DNA from: Megaustenia siamemsis
Lineage: Eukaryota > Mollusca > Gastropoda > Stylommatophora > Ariophantidae
Assembly: GCA_032433765.1 (NCBI GenBank)
Contig: JAVIAB010000124.1
Span: forward strand, 90,809,911 to 90,873,910
Direction of reading: 5' to 3'
DNA length: 64,000 nt
Shown: positions 32,501 through 43,676 of the stretch, piece by piece
Position numbering within the stretch: the first letter of the stretch is position 1
Layout: every line of letters starts with the position of its first letter
Notes under the pieces: model-generated
Told to the model about the DNA's origin: nothing
What the model saw: the letters and a program-made list of their open reading frames with translations, nothing else
Database searches by the model: none
Translations under genes and position numbers: made by a program

Positions 32501-34917
32501 CAGTTACGTCAATCCGCTATCTTTATGCTATGCTGGTGCAGGTTATCATATGCCCATCTTTTGATGTTACTTGTCCACGTTAGTCGTGGCCCGCCTCTGT
32601 CGCTTTTACCTTTCTTTTTCATTTCCAAATTTACTTCTAGAAGGCTGATGTGTCTTTTAACATGCCCAAAAAATCTAATTTTTCTTTTTTTGATTTGTCT
32701 TTAGTAGTTCTCCTCTCATATTCAGTTGTTTTAATACTTCATCTTTAGTTTTCTTTTGTTTTCTTTTCTTTACTTCCAATTCTTCCCATTCTTCTATAAA
32801 TCCAAATTTCAAACGCATCAGTTTTTGTTTGTATAATGTTCATGTTTTTGTGATATACAGAATTATTGTAAATGAAACATTTTGCTATTCTTTGTTTTAG
32901 CCCTGGTGTTATTTGTTGTGATGTTAGCACATTTTTCATGGCATGATACAAATTAATAAATAACAACTTAATTTAACATAAATTCAATAAATTCAACCAC
33001 TATCATAATTTCTTATCCTTGATATATTTGTTTCATAAATATTGTTCACGTTTATAAAACAAAGGTTGTTCATTGTTCTAATATATTTCAAAAGATTACA
33101 ACAACCTCAGCGGCATCAGTTCGACAAGATGGTTCACCTGGTTCACTCATATTTCCTGCCATCAGTGTAACTCTTTTTTTACCCTGCTTGCAAAAATGTT
33201 TCACGCTTAAACTGAAAATGCGGTAGAATATTTTTTCATGTCATCGCACTAAAGTACAACATTTGAAGATGACGGAGATCAGCACTCTTCTTCGCTGTTA
33301 TCCCACCAACTAAGCCAATCAAAGTTGTAAAGGGCTTACTTCTTAAATAATATTTTTCTTTTTCTCAAAGTTAACCTGAAGAAATAGTCCCCTTCATTGT
33401 TCGTCGTTACAAGAACGTTAAATGGGTGTAGATGAGCTGTGCTGTGGTCTGCACCATAACTGTGATATTTCCGCATATAGTATGACAACATACGACTTCA
33501 GCACTTTGTTTTTTGTTTTCCGAGTTGCTCTCTTTAATCGAACTATATTTTCTTGACAAGATTGGTTAGTCTGTTTCCAGGAGCACCATTGATATATGGA
33601 GTAATGTCTTTATCAACTCTAAAACTCGCAAATTCTGGAACAAACTGTCGCTTACAAGTCCCTGATTGCTTTCACCCAAGTCCCTGTTGGGTAGTTCCCG
33701 AATGATTCTTTAAAACAATCTCTCATTTGATAACAAGGGGAAACGGGCAGCTGATTAGGATTAGAAAGATAAATACGGAGTGACTATTTGTCCTCGTTCC
33801 GCCAACATTTGTGACACAGGAGGCAGTGATCCTACATTCTACTTCCCAGCGGTAGTAACTATGTTTACGATACATCTTACCAATGCTGGTGTATATCGGG
33901 GGACGAGGGGCTCAGGATAGAATCAGAGGGATAAAGGCCGCTAGTTCAAAGCTGTCGCCACGTCTTTATTTCATCCCTGGTAGAAATAATGCGTTTCTGG
34001 TTTCGAACACCATATGCCGGCTTTTCCGGCTTTTCAGCTCGCGAAACAGGATTGAATTGATTATATCACAGATCTCTGTGATATAAATGTATATTTAGCA
34101 AACTGCTACTGTCATGACAGCATTTTAAGCTTCTCATGCTTTCTTTTGATATTCTCATTCTTTGTAGCAATCACCGTTTCGGCCATAGACCCGGCCTCTT
34201 TAGTCATCTTTATTGCTGGACTCTTGCCCAGCTTTTCGCAAATTCATTATTCTATTTCCTGTTGCAAATACCAAAATAAGTAACTGCCACTTCAAAATAC
34301 AATCCCGAGGAAGTCTAATTATTCTCGTTTCTATAATCTAGTGGCAATTTATATATCTTTCTACATGTTTTCTCGTGTTTTTTCGTGTTCTGTCCACTTT
34401 GTGCTTTTCATATCGTCGTCATGTGGATTTTGGAACCCTATTTTCGCAACTTCAAAGTATACTACATTACCTTTCGTGGTTATATATTTGTTTATGTAAC
34501 AAGTCTCCTAATTCTTTTGACTGCGTGACTTTAAGTGGAATCTATATATTTTCTGGCTTCATTTTTGTGCGTTTGGTGAACACTTTTTGAGTGCAAACAC
34601 TGACCTGTTTATTCATGTCTTATCCACAAAAGATGTAAAAGCCATTTGTTTTTGTATTGTAAATTACACATGTTTTAAACGTCATGTTATAGTCAATTTC
34701 ATAATAACGGACAGTTATTCTATTCTCATAACTATGTACCTGTCAAGCTAATATTCACAGAATCGTGAAAACCTTGCTTCACAAAGCAGATGATGTTGAT
34801 AATGTTTGTGACAATACCGAAAATGTTAAGCATTTGACATATAATCCCGTAGACAACCCACATATAAATGTGCACTGATTGCTGACTTATAATAAATTCA
34901 TATTCGCTTAGATTCAT
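25950..34917 (-). CDS. Chemosensory-type GPCR B, three exons, one frameshift
   Basis: This is a rhodopsin-like receptor of the gastropod chemosensory family, plasma membrane, ligand unknown. Exon 1 (34,917-34,740) holds TM1 (NIFGIVTNIINIICF). Exon 2 (29,383-29,169; acceptor tttgcag, donor ATG|GTATGT) holds TM2-TM3 with ERC for DRY. Exon 3 (26,568-25,950; acceptor aaccag) holds TM4 (RTAVITTSLFFVLFWSA), TM5 (PFGAFVIIVVCTIILSFQLR), TM6 (MVVLISTLFIVCFIPDT) and TM7 (NSSMNIFIYYYMSGKYR), then stop. Splice phases are consistent. One extra base in a 7-A run (26,451-26,457) shifts exon 3. Counted without it, the coding length is 1011 bp, 336 residues, normal for the family. It is either an assembly error or a very young pseudogene. 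Confidence 0.8.
26569..29168. other. GPCR B intron 2
   Basis: It is mostly unremarkable. It includes a partial SINE-2 (29,025-29,128). Short open frames at 27,355-27,587 and 28,349-28,933 have no recognisable domain. Confidence 0.5.
29025..29128 (+). mobile_element. SINE family 2, partial
   Basis: The sequence accacattaccccaaaaatc through ggcgtgacggggctctttac corresponds to the 3' half of the family on the plus strand. The tRNA head is missing. Confidence 0.7.
29169..29383 (-). other. GPCR B exon 2 (TM2-TM3)
   Basis: The exon is 215 bp, open, with acceptor AG at 29,385-29,384 and donor GT at 29,168-29,167. It contains SDLGSLITMTLTCLC and SSCITAMITVERCLC. Confidence 0.8.
29497..29735 (-). 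mobile_element. SINE family 2 in GPCR B intron 1
   Basis: It is nearly full-length. Minus-strand head: gccgcgatagctcagtggtt (right end). The B-box region is gctcgatcctg. The left end has the gccaagtggtgtgacggg equivalent and a cttta-type tail. Confidence 0.8.
30885..30980. repeat. CA-rich low-complexity patch
   Basis: The patch repeats cacacacccatcaacacac-like phrases (acgcacccatcaacacaccg; acacacacccatcaacacac), a short degenerate tandem. Confidence 0.6.
31262..31342 (-). other. Degenerate tRNA-like sequence
   Basis: On the minus strand the B-box-like ggttcgaact follows a putative anticodon loop cttacaa and a weak A box. The arms do not pair well, so this is a tRNA-derived fossil or SINE head rather than a functional tRNA. 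Confidence 0.3.
31955..32290 (-). repeat. Dispersed repeat R3, near full length
   Basis: It is the reverse complement of 16,400-16,740. The left end has the ttgcttgcttgcttacg tail, with the internal landmarks gcgcctttcggcccaacaca and gagtaccgggttgtcttccc. Confidence 0.75.
32455..32965 (-). mobile_element. LINE 3' fragment (RT C-terminal domain)
   Basis: The minus strand encodes FEIWIYRRMGRIGSKEKKT and KEKLDFLGMLKD, the GHV-type C-terminal domain seen in many metazoan LINEs, then ends at a catcatcatcatca-type tail (32,455-32,470). It is 5'-truncated and broken by stops. Confidence 0.65.
33395..33620 (-). repeat. Dispersed repeat R3, degenerate
   Basis: It is recognisable by aagaacgttaaatgggtgta, ctgcaccataactgtgatat and acgacttcagcac in the same order as 32,040-32,215. 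Confidence 0.5.
34170..34207 (-). ncRNA. Hammerhead-ribozyme-like motif, decayed
   Basis: The minus strand reads ctaaagaggcc, a loop of 8 bases (gggtctat), then ggccgaaacgg. Stem II is GGCC/GGCC, and the GAAA box and an adjacent cgg are present. The canonical CUGANGA box has G5 replaced by A, which should abolish cleavage. Hammerheads of this type are known in Penelope-like element terminal repeats. Confidence 0.4.
34740..34917 (-). other. GPCR B exon 1 (start, TM1)
   Basis: The exon is 178 bp with ATG at 34,917, and ends ISLTG with donor G|GTACAT. The residues around TM1 match GPCR A, C and D. Confidence 0.8.
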
Positions 34918-36200
34918 GGCTTAATTAACAGAATTGTTATTTCGAAAGCTGTTATAAAAGTATCAAGAACAATGGAGATAGACCAGCCAGGAATTTGAGA
35001 CATGTCTTATGGCTTTAACTGTAAATGTTATTTATTTTTTGACAGATTAAAAAAAAGGTACTACAATGGATATGTAGCTGTTATACTCCACACTTTCCAA
35101 TTATATTTTTTTTTTCGAAACGCTTAAAATAATAGCAGAAGAAAGTTAGTTTTGCTACAAAAATAATTCGATGTCCTTCTTTATCAACGCTATACTGTGT
35201 ACCCATTAATTAACGAATGTACATGTATACAGTGCAATTGGTATTCATATGTTTCAACAATACACACACGCCCATGTATCCAATTATAAGGGTTTGTTTT
35301 TATCATAACCATAGAAGCGTTAGTTAGACAAGATTAATAACTTTAATTGCTCCTAATTGTACATTTGGAATCTAAAATTGCGGGGCTTATGTCAGATCTG
35401 AATTTTGATGAATGCCGGTTATAACAAAAAATATAATTAATTCCGTAACAAATTGAATTTTTCTAGAATTCTGAAATTCTATTATAACAAAGTGACTTAT
35501 ATTATGCTACTTGTTATTGTAAAACTGTGTTTATAAAAAATTATGATGAGACTGCACCGAAAAAATATATACATCACTTAACATTAAAACGTAATATCAG
35601 GTAATTTAATGCCAATAGAAAAAATACTAGTTTCCTTAAGTTTGAAAGCATGCATTCATCTATGATGCTTTGAAATAATGCAAGATTCACGATATTAGTT
35701 TCAGAAGAGAAAATGTGTAATCTTTAGGCCATCATTAATCGTTTACTGACATGCTGAAATTACGTAAAGAGGAAGAAATAGTGAAATTTCTGAACCCCCT
35801 GGAGTTAAATGTATGTTGTCACTAAACTGACAAATACGTCATATCGATTGACTCTTACAAACGTGCACAGAAACAACTGCACACACTTTATCGGTGTACA
35901 ATAGCATGATAAATAGTAACGATGACTCGTCGATCTATCGATTCCTGACTCTCACACGCTGTACCCTTAATTAACCCGGAGGTAGAATAAAATATTGCGT
36001 ATCTGGATATCTACAGTTGTTGCATTATTCTGTTTACAAGACCAGTCTTTCCACCACAAGAGCATTTTATTTCACACATTAGAAAATGTGTTGTAAAACT
36101 GTCAGTCATGCAATGGTTATATGACACAGAATAAGTATTACAGTAACAGAATTGTTCATAAAGTTCCAGGACTGAATTTTTTTCTTCAGGAAACTATAAT
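34918..36200. other. AT-rich intergenic region upstream of GPCR B
   Basis: I see no coding, tRNA or repeat signal beyond short AT runs. It should contain the promoter of GPCR B, but none can be pinpointed. Confidence 0.4.
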
Positions 36201-36204
36201 GCAC

Positions 36205-36715
36205 AAACATGAAAAGAGGCAAAGCTCCAGGTCCCAGCAATATAACAATCGAAGAGGTAAATGCATTAGGAAAGCTGGGAGGGAATACAAGTCATAACAA
36301 AACTACTCAATGACATATTTAACACTGGACACAACACCCAAAGATCTACTAAAATCTATCTTTTGTAGCCATACTGAAGAAGTCAGGCGCCACTGATTGT
36401 GAATACCATCGCACTATTAGTCTCATGAGCCACATAACGAAATTATTACTAAGAGTCATCACGAGACGTGCAAGGAACAAAATAAAACCAGAAATAAGTG
36501 AGGAACAATTTGGATTTGTGGAAGGAAATGGCACCAACATGGCAATGCGGTCTACGTGTATCTGTCAACATCTAGCACACATAACCACCACAGTCCTACT
36601 CCATATGCAAGTACTTGCTGATTTCGTTGTGATATTTGGAATTCAAATGTCTTTGTATAATCAATTTGCAAATACATTACTTGGTCGCAACGTGGCTTAT
36701 GTGGAATAATTTGCT
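36205..36715 (+). mobile_element. LINE RT fragment
   Basis: The fragment encodes RGKAPGPSNIT-like and LKSIFCSHTEEVRRH-like patches, then SLMSHITKLLLRVITRRARN and SEEQFGFVEGNGT, the conserved RT segment before the QCGF motif. It is related to the element at 52,117-53,394. Stops interrupt it, and a SINE composite follows at 36,716. Confidence 0.7.
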
Positions 36716-37013
36716 CACGAACATTGTTCTGATTACAGCACTCGGAAAAAATGACAAACAATCAACAACATAAAAAAATATGGACCAAGGAAGGATCGAA
36801 CCCGTACTCAGTGGCACAGCGCCTTGCCACGAAAAGCCAAACGCTAGGGAACACTGCCACTCAGCTAACCACTTTATTATTCATTATGTCTCATTATTTC
36901 ATTATTTGTCATTTTTTCCGAGTGCTATAAACATACCTGAATCTGAATTGATTCACTGATTATCGCCTCGGAAGTTTCCCTCTATAATAATATTCATTTA
37001 TTATTATTTGTTC
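36716..37013 (-). mobile_element. SINE family 1 fold-back (minus body, plus tail)
   Basis: From 36,738 to about 36,880 the sequence is SINE-1 in reverse orientation (B box ggatcgaacccgt; A box side actcagctaacca). From about 36,900 it continues with the SINE-1 tail in forward orientation (ttgtcattttttccgagtgc ... gattatcgcctcggaag). Arms of at least 19 bp are inverted (36,738-36,756 and 36,909-36,927). Confidence 0.75.
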
Positions 37014-37084
37014 TGATTTCTTGTTCTGATTACCCTGTTTAGAACTGCACACGTTCGTCAAGTGTGGTTTAAAGTGGAAATCAC

Positions 37085-37725
37085 TGTTTCATTCTTCGAC
37101 TTGACAATATTTCTGGTCAAATAGGCCAACAAATATAGACAAGCAAACGAAAGTCTTAGATATTATCAACACAGCATCTGATATAACATTAACAATGAAG
37201 TATAGCACCAGCATCAAATGCTTTCAACAAAATGACGAACACCTGGAGATCCAAAGTTCTCTGTAAACAAAGAAAAACTGGTCTGTCCAACTCATGTTTT
37301 ACCAGTGCTAACAAAGAGATATGAATGTTTGAAATCTACCAAGACTTTAAATATGAATATAATGCCTTTGAAAACAAATGTCTTCGTAGGATCTCATACA
37401 TAAGATGGAAAGAATACATAACAAATAAACAGATTAGCGACCAATCTAAACAAGATTACATGTCGAGTTTTATCAGAAAAATGAGATCGAAATACATCGC
37501 TTGTGCCCTGAGAATGAATAAAGGAAAACTCTTTTAGGTATGCACATGCAATCATCTGGTAAAATAAAAGAAAAAAGCCAGACCAAGTGAATCGCTATGC
37601 ATGGAAATTACCAGGAAAGGCTCTGCCGTGGGAGTAAGAAACAACCAAGAACTACAAGAATTGGCAGAAAATTCTCAAACCTGAGGAACTATGACTTCCG
37701 CCCAATACGCCGTCGTCGGCCCGAG
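37085..37725 (+). mobile_element. LINE C-terminal remnant
   Basis: The remnant encodes NKCLRRISYIRWKEYITNKQ and SFIRKMRSKYIACALRMNKG, the LINE C-terminal arrangement, then a short tail. It probably belongs to the RT fragment at 36,205, separated by the SINE composite. Confidence 0.55.
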
Positions 37726-37946
37726 AGAAAAATGAATAAATTAGTGAATATATAATTTGCTGCAATATTCTATTAATTAATGTTTGTAATATTAAAGTTT
37801 AATAAATTTAATTTAAAAATCCACTGAGCCAGTTTTTATGAGAACTAACATAACATGGTATCCCTCCCCACTCGTGTACATTACAGATTTCTCATTGTTT
37901 TCAATGACATTTCACGAGATTGGGCGGGCATAAGTAAAAGTGTTGA

Positions 37947-38187
37947 GCCCCCGTCACGCCAAGTGGCGTATAGGGAATATGGTGTTAGTGACCATACATT
38001 TTACAGACCTTCAGCACATGATTTTTGGAGTAATTTGGTCGGTTTTACGCCCGTGTCGCTTTACTTTCCCATAAAAAAAATCCGGTACATATTTAAGGCT
38101 GGGTGAACCCGGAAGCCGTTGGTTGAGATCCCTACCTCTTGTCCTTTGTAGTCCAGTTCACTAACCACTGAGCTATCTCGGCTCCCT
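37947..38187 (-). mobile_element. SINE family 2
   Basis: It is near full-length: plus-strand ccgtcacgccaagtggcgta at the left, caactaaccactgag-type head at the right. The flank downstream leads into the Penelope-like fragment. Confidence 0.8.
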
Positions 38188-38282
38188 GGGCAGGTATTAC
38201 AACTGCCTACTGCGAATTCTTCAAGTGCCTCTAGTCGTCGCATAGGGCTCGTAGTGTTGTTCTTTATTTTTTTGCCACACAT

Positions 38283-38849
38283 TTCTATTCTTGGCGAGAT
38301 GTTGAGTCTATGCCTACAAACAGTGATCCTCCTTTGGTAGCCTTCAAACGTAACAGGTGTCTGAGAGACATTCTTGTTAAGGGCCGTCTCCGCCGCTCAA
38401 ACCACAAACACCTTGGTACTGTTCGTTGTGGACGTCGAGTTTGTAGAACTTGTGACTACGTGCTTTGCACCGATTCGGTCTTGTTCCCTAATAAACGATT
38501 CGACATCAAGGAGGGGTTTACTTGTGTGTATAGCATCTACGCCATAATATGTAAGCATTGGCAGATGACGTATGTGGGCGAATCTGGACGGAGTGACATA
38601 TTTTGTGAGCATCTTCGTGATGTTGAGCAAAAGACTGGCAGCCCGGTGTCTGCCCATTTCAACTCTCCTGGCCATAGTGGTAAACCTAACATGCAAGTTA
38701 CTGGCATTGTCTCGTGACACTCCAGCAATCGCAGCCGGTTCGCCCTAGAGAATCGCCTCATTTTGCAATTGGGTTCGCTGTCCCCTCAAAGTATGAACAT
38801 ATCGCTCTCATACACATGGACACCTAACACACATTTCTTACCCCCATGA
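38283..38849 (+). mobile_element. Penelope-like element, GIY-YIG endonuclease fragment
   Basis: One frame encodes DPPLVAFKRNRCLRDILVKG, a CGRRVCRTC zinc-binding linker, the GIY-YIG-like TYVGESGRSDIFCEHLRDVE, VSAHFNSPGHSGKPNM, and, after a single in-frame TGA at 38,715-38,717, ALENRLILQLGSLSP and a stop at 38,847. This order is diagnostic for the C-terminus of Penelope-like reverse transcriptases. The RT domain is missing, so it is truncated. Sequence downstream to about 39,400 looks like the element's 3' region with a hammerhead-like motif. Confidence 0.85.
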
Positions 38850-39295
38850 TGTATCGTACATATACATGTATATTTATTGGTGTGTATATGCACCTTGGCA
38901 CCTTTGTGTTTTCTTTTGTGTGCTATGTGACAATATATATCCTGATTTATGCTTGTACGCATGTATTGTTATATACACGTTTTTTACACATCGGTTCGGG
39001 GTAAACACACAGTTAGATTTGCACAGTTTATACATATCGTGTACCCACCTCTCCATATTTTTAGAACCCTTCCGTTCCGTCTTATCGCCTGACTGGCTGG
39101 TCAGTGTGATACATAGTTGGTCATCCCGCCTTCTCATTTTAGTCCATTCAGTAGCTGACCACGCTCTGTGACAGGGAAGTGACCCTTTTTTATGTTATAT
39201 ATAATGTTGTATGTCTTTCTTGAGGATCTAGCATATTGTAGTTAGATTTGTTTACATATCCTTATATATACATTTTGTATTGCTGTTTGTTGTTC

Positions 39296-39325
39296 CAGCT
39301 GAAGGCCTAATTGGCCGAAACGTCG
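39296..39325 (+). ncRNA. Hammerhead-ribozyme-like motif of Penelope-like element
   Basis: The sequence agctgaaggcctaattggcc then gaaacgtcga contains CUGA, a GGCC/GGCC stem with a UAAUU loop, GAAA, and the palindrome ACGT that can act as a minimal stem III. The box between CUGA and stem II is shorter than canonical CUGANGA, so activity is doubtful. Confidence 0.45.
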
Positions 39326-39379
39326 ACTTTTGTTTTATCCATTACTACGTAAAGCTGTCACCATACCACTTTTTTCTTC

Positions 39380-39770
39380 TTCATTTTTTTAGAATTGCTA
39401 TTATCATCAGCTTTACAGCAGCTTCGCATCTCTACGCATCTTGGTGCATCTTGGTGCCGTTACTTCTATGCCTACAAACTGTGCTTCTCTTAAAAGTGTT
39501 CTTTTCAGTCTCTCTAATTCTTCATCATCTTTCTGTATCCTGATGTTTCCCATTGTTTTAGATTGTTTTGAAACTGTTTTATTGTCTCTTCTGAACACAT
39601 GCGCGGCATATGTCCATCTTTACTTTCTAATTCTGGATGTGATCGTTGGTTGCATAGCCATTTCTATTATTTCAATATTAGCCTTGAATTCATTCCGTTG
39701 TACACATGTATGAGGAATATGTCTCCAAAACAAACGTTAATTTTTTTCTCAATCTATTCTGTTGTTTTTC
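39380..39770 (-). mobile_element. LINE C-terminal remnant
   Basis: The minus strand encodes RWTYAAHVFRRDNKTVSKQS, similar to the GHV-type C-terminal motif, plus DDEELERLKRTLLREAQ. It is short and broken. Clade unknown. Confidence 0.45.
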
Positions 39771-40174
39771 AGCTTTCACATGCATAAGTAAGGGTCGATA
39801 ATACAATTAACGTAAATATTCTAAGTGTCGTTTTCTAGGTTTTTACTTTTGATTTGCATATTTTGTGTTGTCGTTTTTAACATTTACTGCGAAAACCTGC
39901 TTTAAAATATCAACATCATTAGAATGACAAAAAGTAAAGTAAAGCTTTCATCCACGCATTGATTTGTGGATGGAAAGATGATGTTAATGTTAGGGGATGA
40001 TTATATATGACCAACTAAACAGTTTTGGGTCGTTTTCATGGAAGTTCGCTCTCACTTCTCACAAACATCTCTGCTACACATATATATCGAATAAGAGAAT
40101 TCCAGGGCATTGTTGATTAAAACAAGAAACTGGACCTTATTAAGATCTCAGCCACTAAGTTTCCAATCAGTTGG
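39771..40174. other. Noncoding stretch
   Basis: I see no coding signal. It includes the junction where GPCR C exon 3 homology is cut off (about 40,215). Confidence 0.4.
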
Positions 40175-40559
40175 TCAGCAATAGGGATATTTTTGAGAAA
40201 ATAACTTCATGTTTATCTGTGAACTGTTGATGGTGTTCTGTCTCCATTTTGATTGGTTTCGTAGTTTCACCGAAAGAATTGTCGTACAAACAACGATGAT
40301 CACAAAGGTAGCTAGAGGAATGGAAAACTTGTTGATGGTAAATGAAATCTTCTCAACTTCTCGATTTTCTGCGTGGAGGAGTCCAAATAGTGTCTTGTTT
40401 CTAAGTGGAGAAAACTTAAAGCCAAGTTTGTTGACAACGTACACAGGAGACCCGCAAAAGAAGAACACAATGAATATACCGACAGTGATCATCAATATTC
40501 GTCTTGGAGTAATCAAAAGTTTGACCTGTAAGGAAAAAAATAGTTAATTAAACACGTAT

Positions 40560-41125
40560 CAGTAATATACACAATCATCATCATCATCAATTACCATCCC
40601 TGTTGGCCTAGGTGACCATGTCTCTATACAACTTTTGATCTCGACAGTTATTTATCATTTCTGTTGTTGACTTTCTGCCAAGACATTCTCTTAAGCTGTA
40701 TGGTATCTTTTCTCTTTGTTTCCCTCTAGCTCTTCGTCCCGCAATTATCCAGTTGTCACAATATATTCCAGTTGTTCCCTTCTCATTACATGACCAAAAA
40801 ATTATGATTGTTTCTTCTTGATTTGCTCTCTTTTTGCTTCGGCTTCTTTCAGAACGTTTTTATTACTCTTCTTAGCTGTCCTTGGTATTCTCATCTTTTC
40901 TTCTGTAAAATCACATTTCAACAGACTCCACTGATTTTCTTGTCGGTTGTTCTATTGTCCATAATTAATATACATATATTAAGATTGGCTCTTCATTACA
41001 TTTAGGAACTTTTTTTTTGTTTATATTGTCAGAAAATGGATTGCTTAGTATCTTCCTAATTTTTGTGGAAAGCTGCTTTTGCCTCAGCCATTCTGCATCT
41101 CACCTCTGTTGCACATCTGCAATCT
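40560..41125 (-). mobile_element. LINE 3' fragment with ATC-type tail
   Basis: The minus strand encodes EEKMRIPRTAKKSNKNVLKE, FFGHVMRREQLEYIVTTG and a SLRECLGRKSTTEM patch, ending at gatgatgatgatt (40,574-40,590 region). It is the same family as 52,117-53,394 and 59,353-59,868. Part continues at 1-238 in duplicon 1. Confidence 0.75.
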
Positions 41126-41819
41126 GAGGTTAATCGTTCCCAGTTATTTAAATTCATTTACCTTTTTTAATATTATTAATTGAAAAATATTTTTGCTATA
41201 TACATTAATAGTATACACAATATAGTATTACTAACAAATACATTTAAGAAAAGAACTTCAATGGATAAATAAAAAATAAAAAAACTACTTTGTTATTTAA
41301 AAACAAAACTGACTCTTGAAGTGTTTTTTTCTTTGTTGTATTGGTTATAAACGAAACACCATCATTGCACTCAAGGCAAAGTTACACGATAATTTCTTCA
41401 AAATATGAATGATCACGCAACGATTAACTGGGCCATTCGTTGGCAACTCATTTCTTTGGTCTAGAATATTGTTCTGTTTGTCATTCTTCACTCCCTGCTC
41501 CAGTAGTCAAAGGTGCCACTTTTTCAAAGTCCTTTATTCAACCATATCTGCGAGGTTGTTAGTGGTCTGCCTATTCATGGACTTTAATCTGGTAATATCG
41601 TCCAAGACGCGAATGTAGTTGCTCTTTCGCTGCCTGTAACATCAGCGAGATCAGTGGTGAACAGGAAGGTATAACAATTGAGATCTTTTAACTGTACATT
41701 AACTCCTGCAATTACCTGTTCACATAAATGTGAAATAATATATACAGAACATGATATATAGCATGTGAACTTAACACATCAGTATTTACTGCCTCGCCCA
41801 AGGAGATCGGTGCTGGGGA
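41126..41819. other. Noncoding sequence shared with duplicon 1
   Basis: It aligns with 2613-3210 plus 4073-4165, without the two insertions found there. No genes seen. Confidence 0.5.
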
Positions 41820-42900
41820 GTGCAGTCACTTTAGAACAATGAGTTTGATTAGAAATGCAACAGAGGATATTGTTTAAAGTTATGCGGGGAATAATTCAAA
41901 ATAAAATCAAAATATAATTAAGAGAACAGCGATTTCGATTTGACAGAACTGTAGGACAAGAGAATCCATCTTCAGCATGATAATGTTCATATAAACATAG
42001 ATAGAATAAAACACAAATAATATGCATGCTTCATAGCCTACACCAACGCTTTTAGCAGAATATACCATAAATAACTAATTAAAATGCTGAGATATATGCA
42101 AATGGACGATGTTTGCATAAGAATGATTTGTAACTTATACTGGGAACAAATAGCTTCGATAAATATAAAAATATAGATATAAAAAAGAGAATTAAGACTC
42201 TAGGGCTACATTCTATCACCATGTCTATTTAACTTCTACGCCGAACAGATTTTCAAACACTTCATGGGGATGTCAGACCTAAACTTCAATGTAATCAATA
42301 ATCTAAGATATGCTGATGCTGATACTGTGATAATGACATGACAGAACATCTAGACGACCTGCAACAACTAGTGAGCGAAATAAACAAGACAAGCAAAGAA
42401 TATGGATTTGAAATAAATGTTTAAAATACAAAACTATGATTAATAGCAGAGAAAGGACCCACACTTTACATGGATATATTGAAGTAGATGAAAAGAACCT
42501 AGAAAGAGTTTAAGAATATAGCTGTTTCGGACACATTATAAAATTTAATTGAAAATGTAAGACATAAATAAACTAAACAATAGGAATGGCAGAAAGCAAT
42601 TTTAACATGAAAAATATATTCACATCAAAGCGTAAACATCTGAACCATAACCTATAATTGCAAAACTATGTAGATAATCAACTATCCTGCATTTGTGCAA
42701 AACCTTGTCATTAAATAAGAAAACAACAGAAAATTTAAGCCTTTGAAATGTGAATGTATAGAAACATGGGGAGAATTGAGTCGAAGGAAAAGAAGACAAG
42801 CAATAAAGTTCTGAATCAGCTTAATATGAAAAAAAAAAGAATTATTTACCACACTTCGAAAAAGACAACTGCCTGTTTTGACATGTGTAGAGACATAATA
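41820..42900 (+). mobile_element. Decayed RT remnant (fuller copy of 4165-4585)
   Basis: Patches match RT from the pre-QCGF segment through YADAD-type (ctaagatatgctgatgctga, about 42,302), the thumb and the C-terminus (MYRNMGRIESKEKK near 42,755-42,800). All are broken. Copy 1 lacks most of 42,370-43,320. Confidence 0.65.
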
Positions 42901-43462
42901 CCCTTCTAAAAGTCATTTTTGAAGGGACGGTGCAATATAGACGAGGCAGGGGCTGACCAAGGCTAAAGTGGACTGATAACATCAAAAGATTGACAAGAAA
43001 ACCTATGTAGACAGGGTGGAGGCAGCACCCAGTGAATGGATGACTTGCCTGTGGATCGAGTCTACCTGGGTCTTATGAATCACAATCTTAAGTAAATATT
43101 TATGTTCAATTCCGGAAAAAAATTCCGGAGAGAGTTATATAGTTAGTGCCTTTTCGAGCCAATTGTTTTTCTAATAAAATGCCGTCTATTACAACTTATG
43201 TATTTTGATGTGCTTTTAAAAATCGCCGATTGTCTTTTTTAAAATTTAAAATTTCATTTTTTTTTTGTATGTGCGCATTCTTGAGTGGTTTTTGTTGGTC
43301 TACTGTGGCTCAGTCTCATGTAGGAGGCATACGCAAATATTTTTTTCTTGAATGTAGTGTTTTTTTGGTTTGAGATTTATCTATTTTGACATGTATAACT
43401 TATGTAAAATTGTAGGTCTTCGTTATTTTCTTAATAACAATACACATAAGTACATCCCAACC

Positions 43463-43676
43463 TTTAAAGGTACAGTTATACACAAACATCGTTCCAGCGT
43501 AATCATTGCTGTGATACAACTGCTGACTCTGGTGAATGAGAGGTGTGTCATTCCGGAAGTGACGTACATGACCTCCATAGGTTCAAATGGCAAGTCAGCT
43601 GCCATGACAGCTGGGGTTAAACAAATGCATGTCCAGATCATCGTCAGAAGACTACCCAGATTAGACACAGACAAAC
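43463..43676 (-). other. GPCR C exon 2 with destroyed splice acceptor
   Basis: It is collinear with A exon 2 (4753-4967) and codes throughout. On the minus strand the acceptor reads tttaa instead of ttcag, leaving only a shifted AG one base later that would break the frame. Confidence 0.75.

Larger units (their letters stand above)
29384..34739. other. GPCR B intron 1 (repeat-rich)
   Basis: This 5.36 kb interval contains SINE-2, R3 copies, a LINE 3' fragment, a CA-rich patch and a hammerhead-like motif, annotated separately. I see no further receptor exon. Confidence 0.55.
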
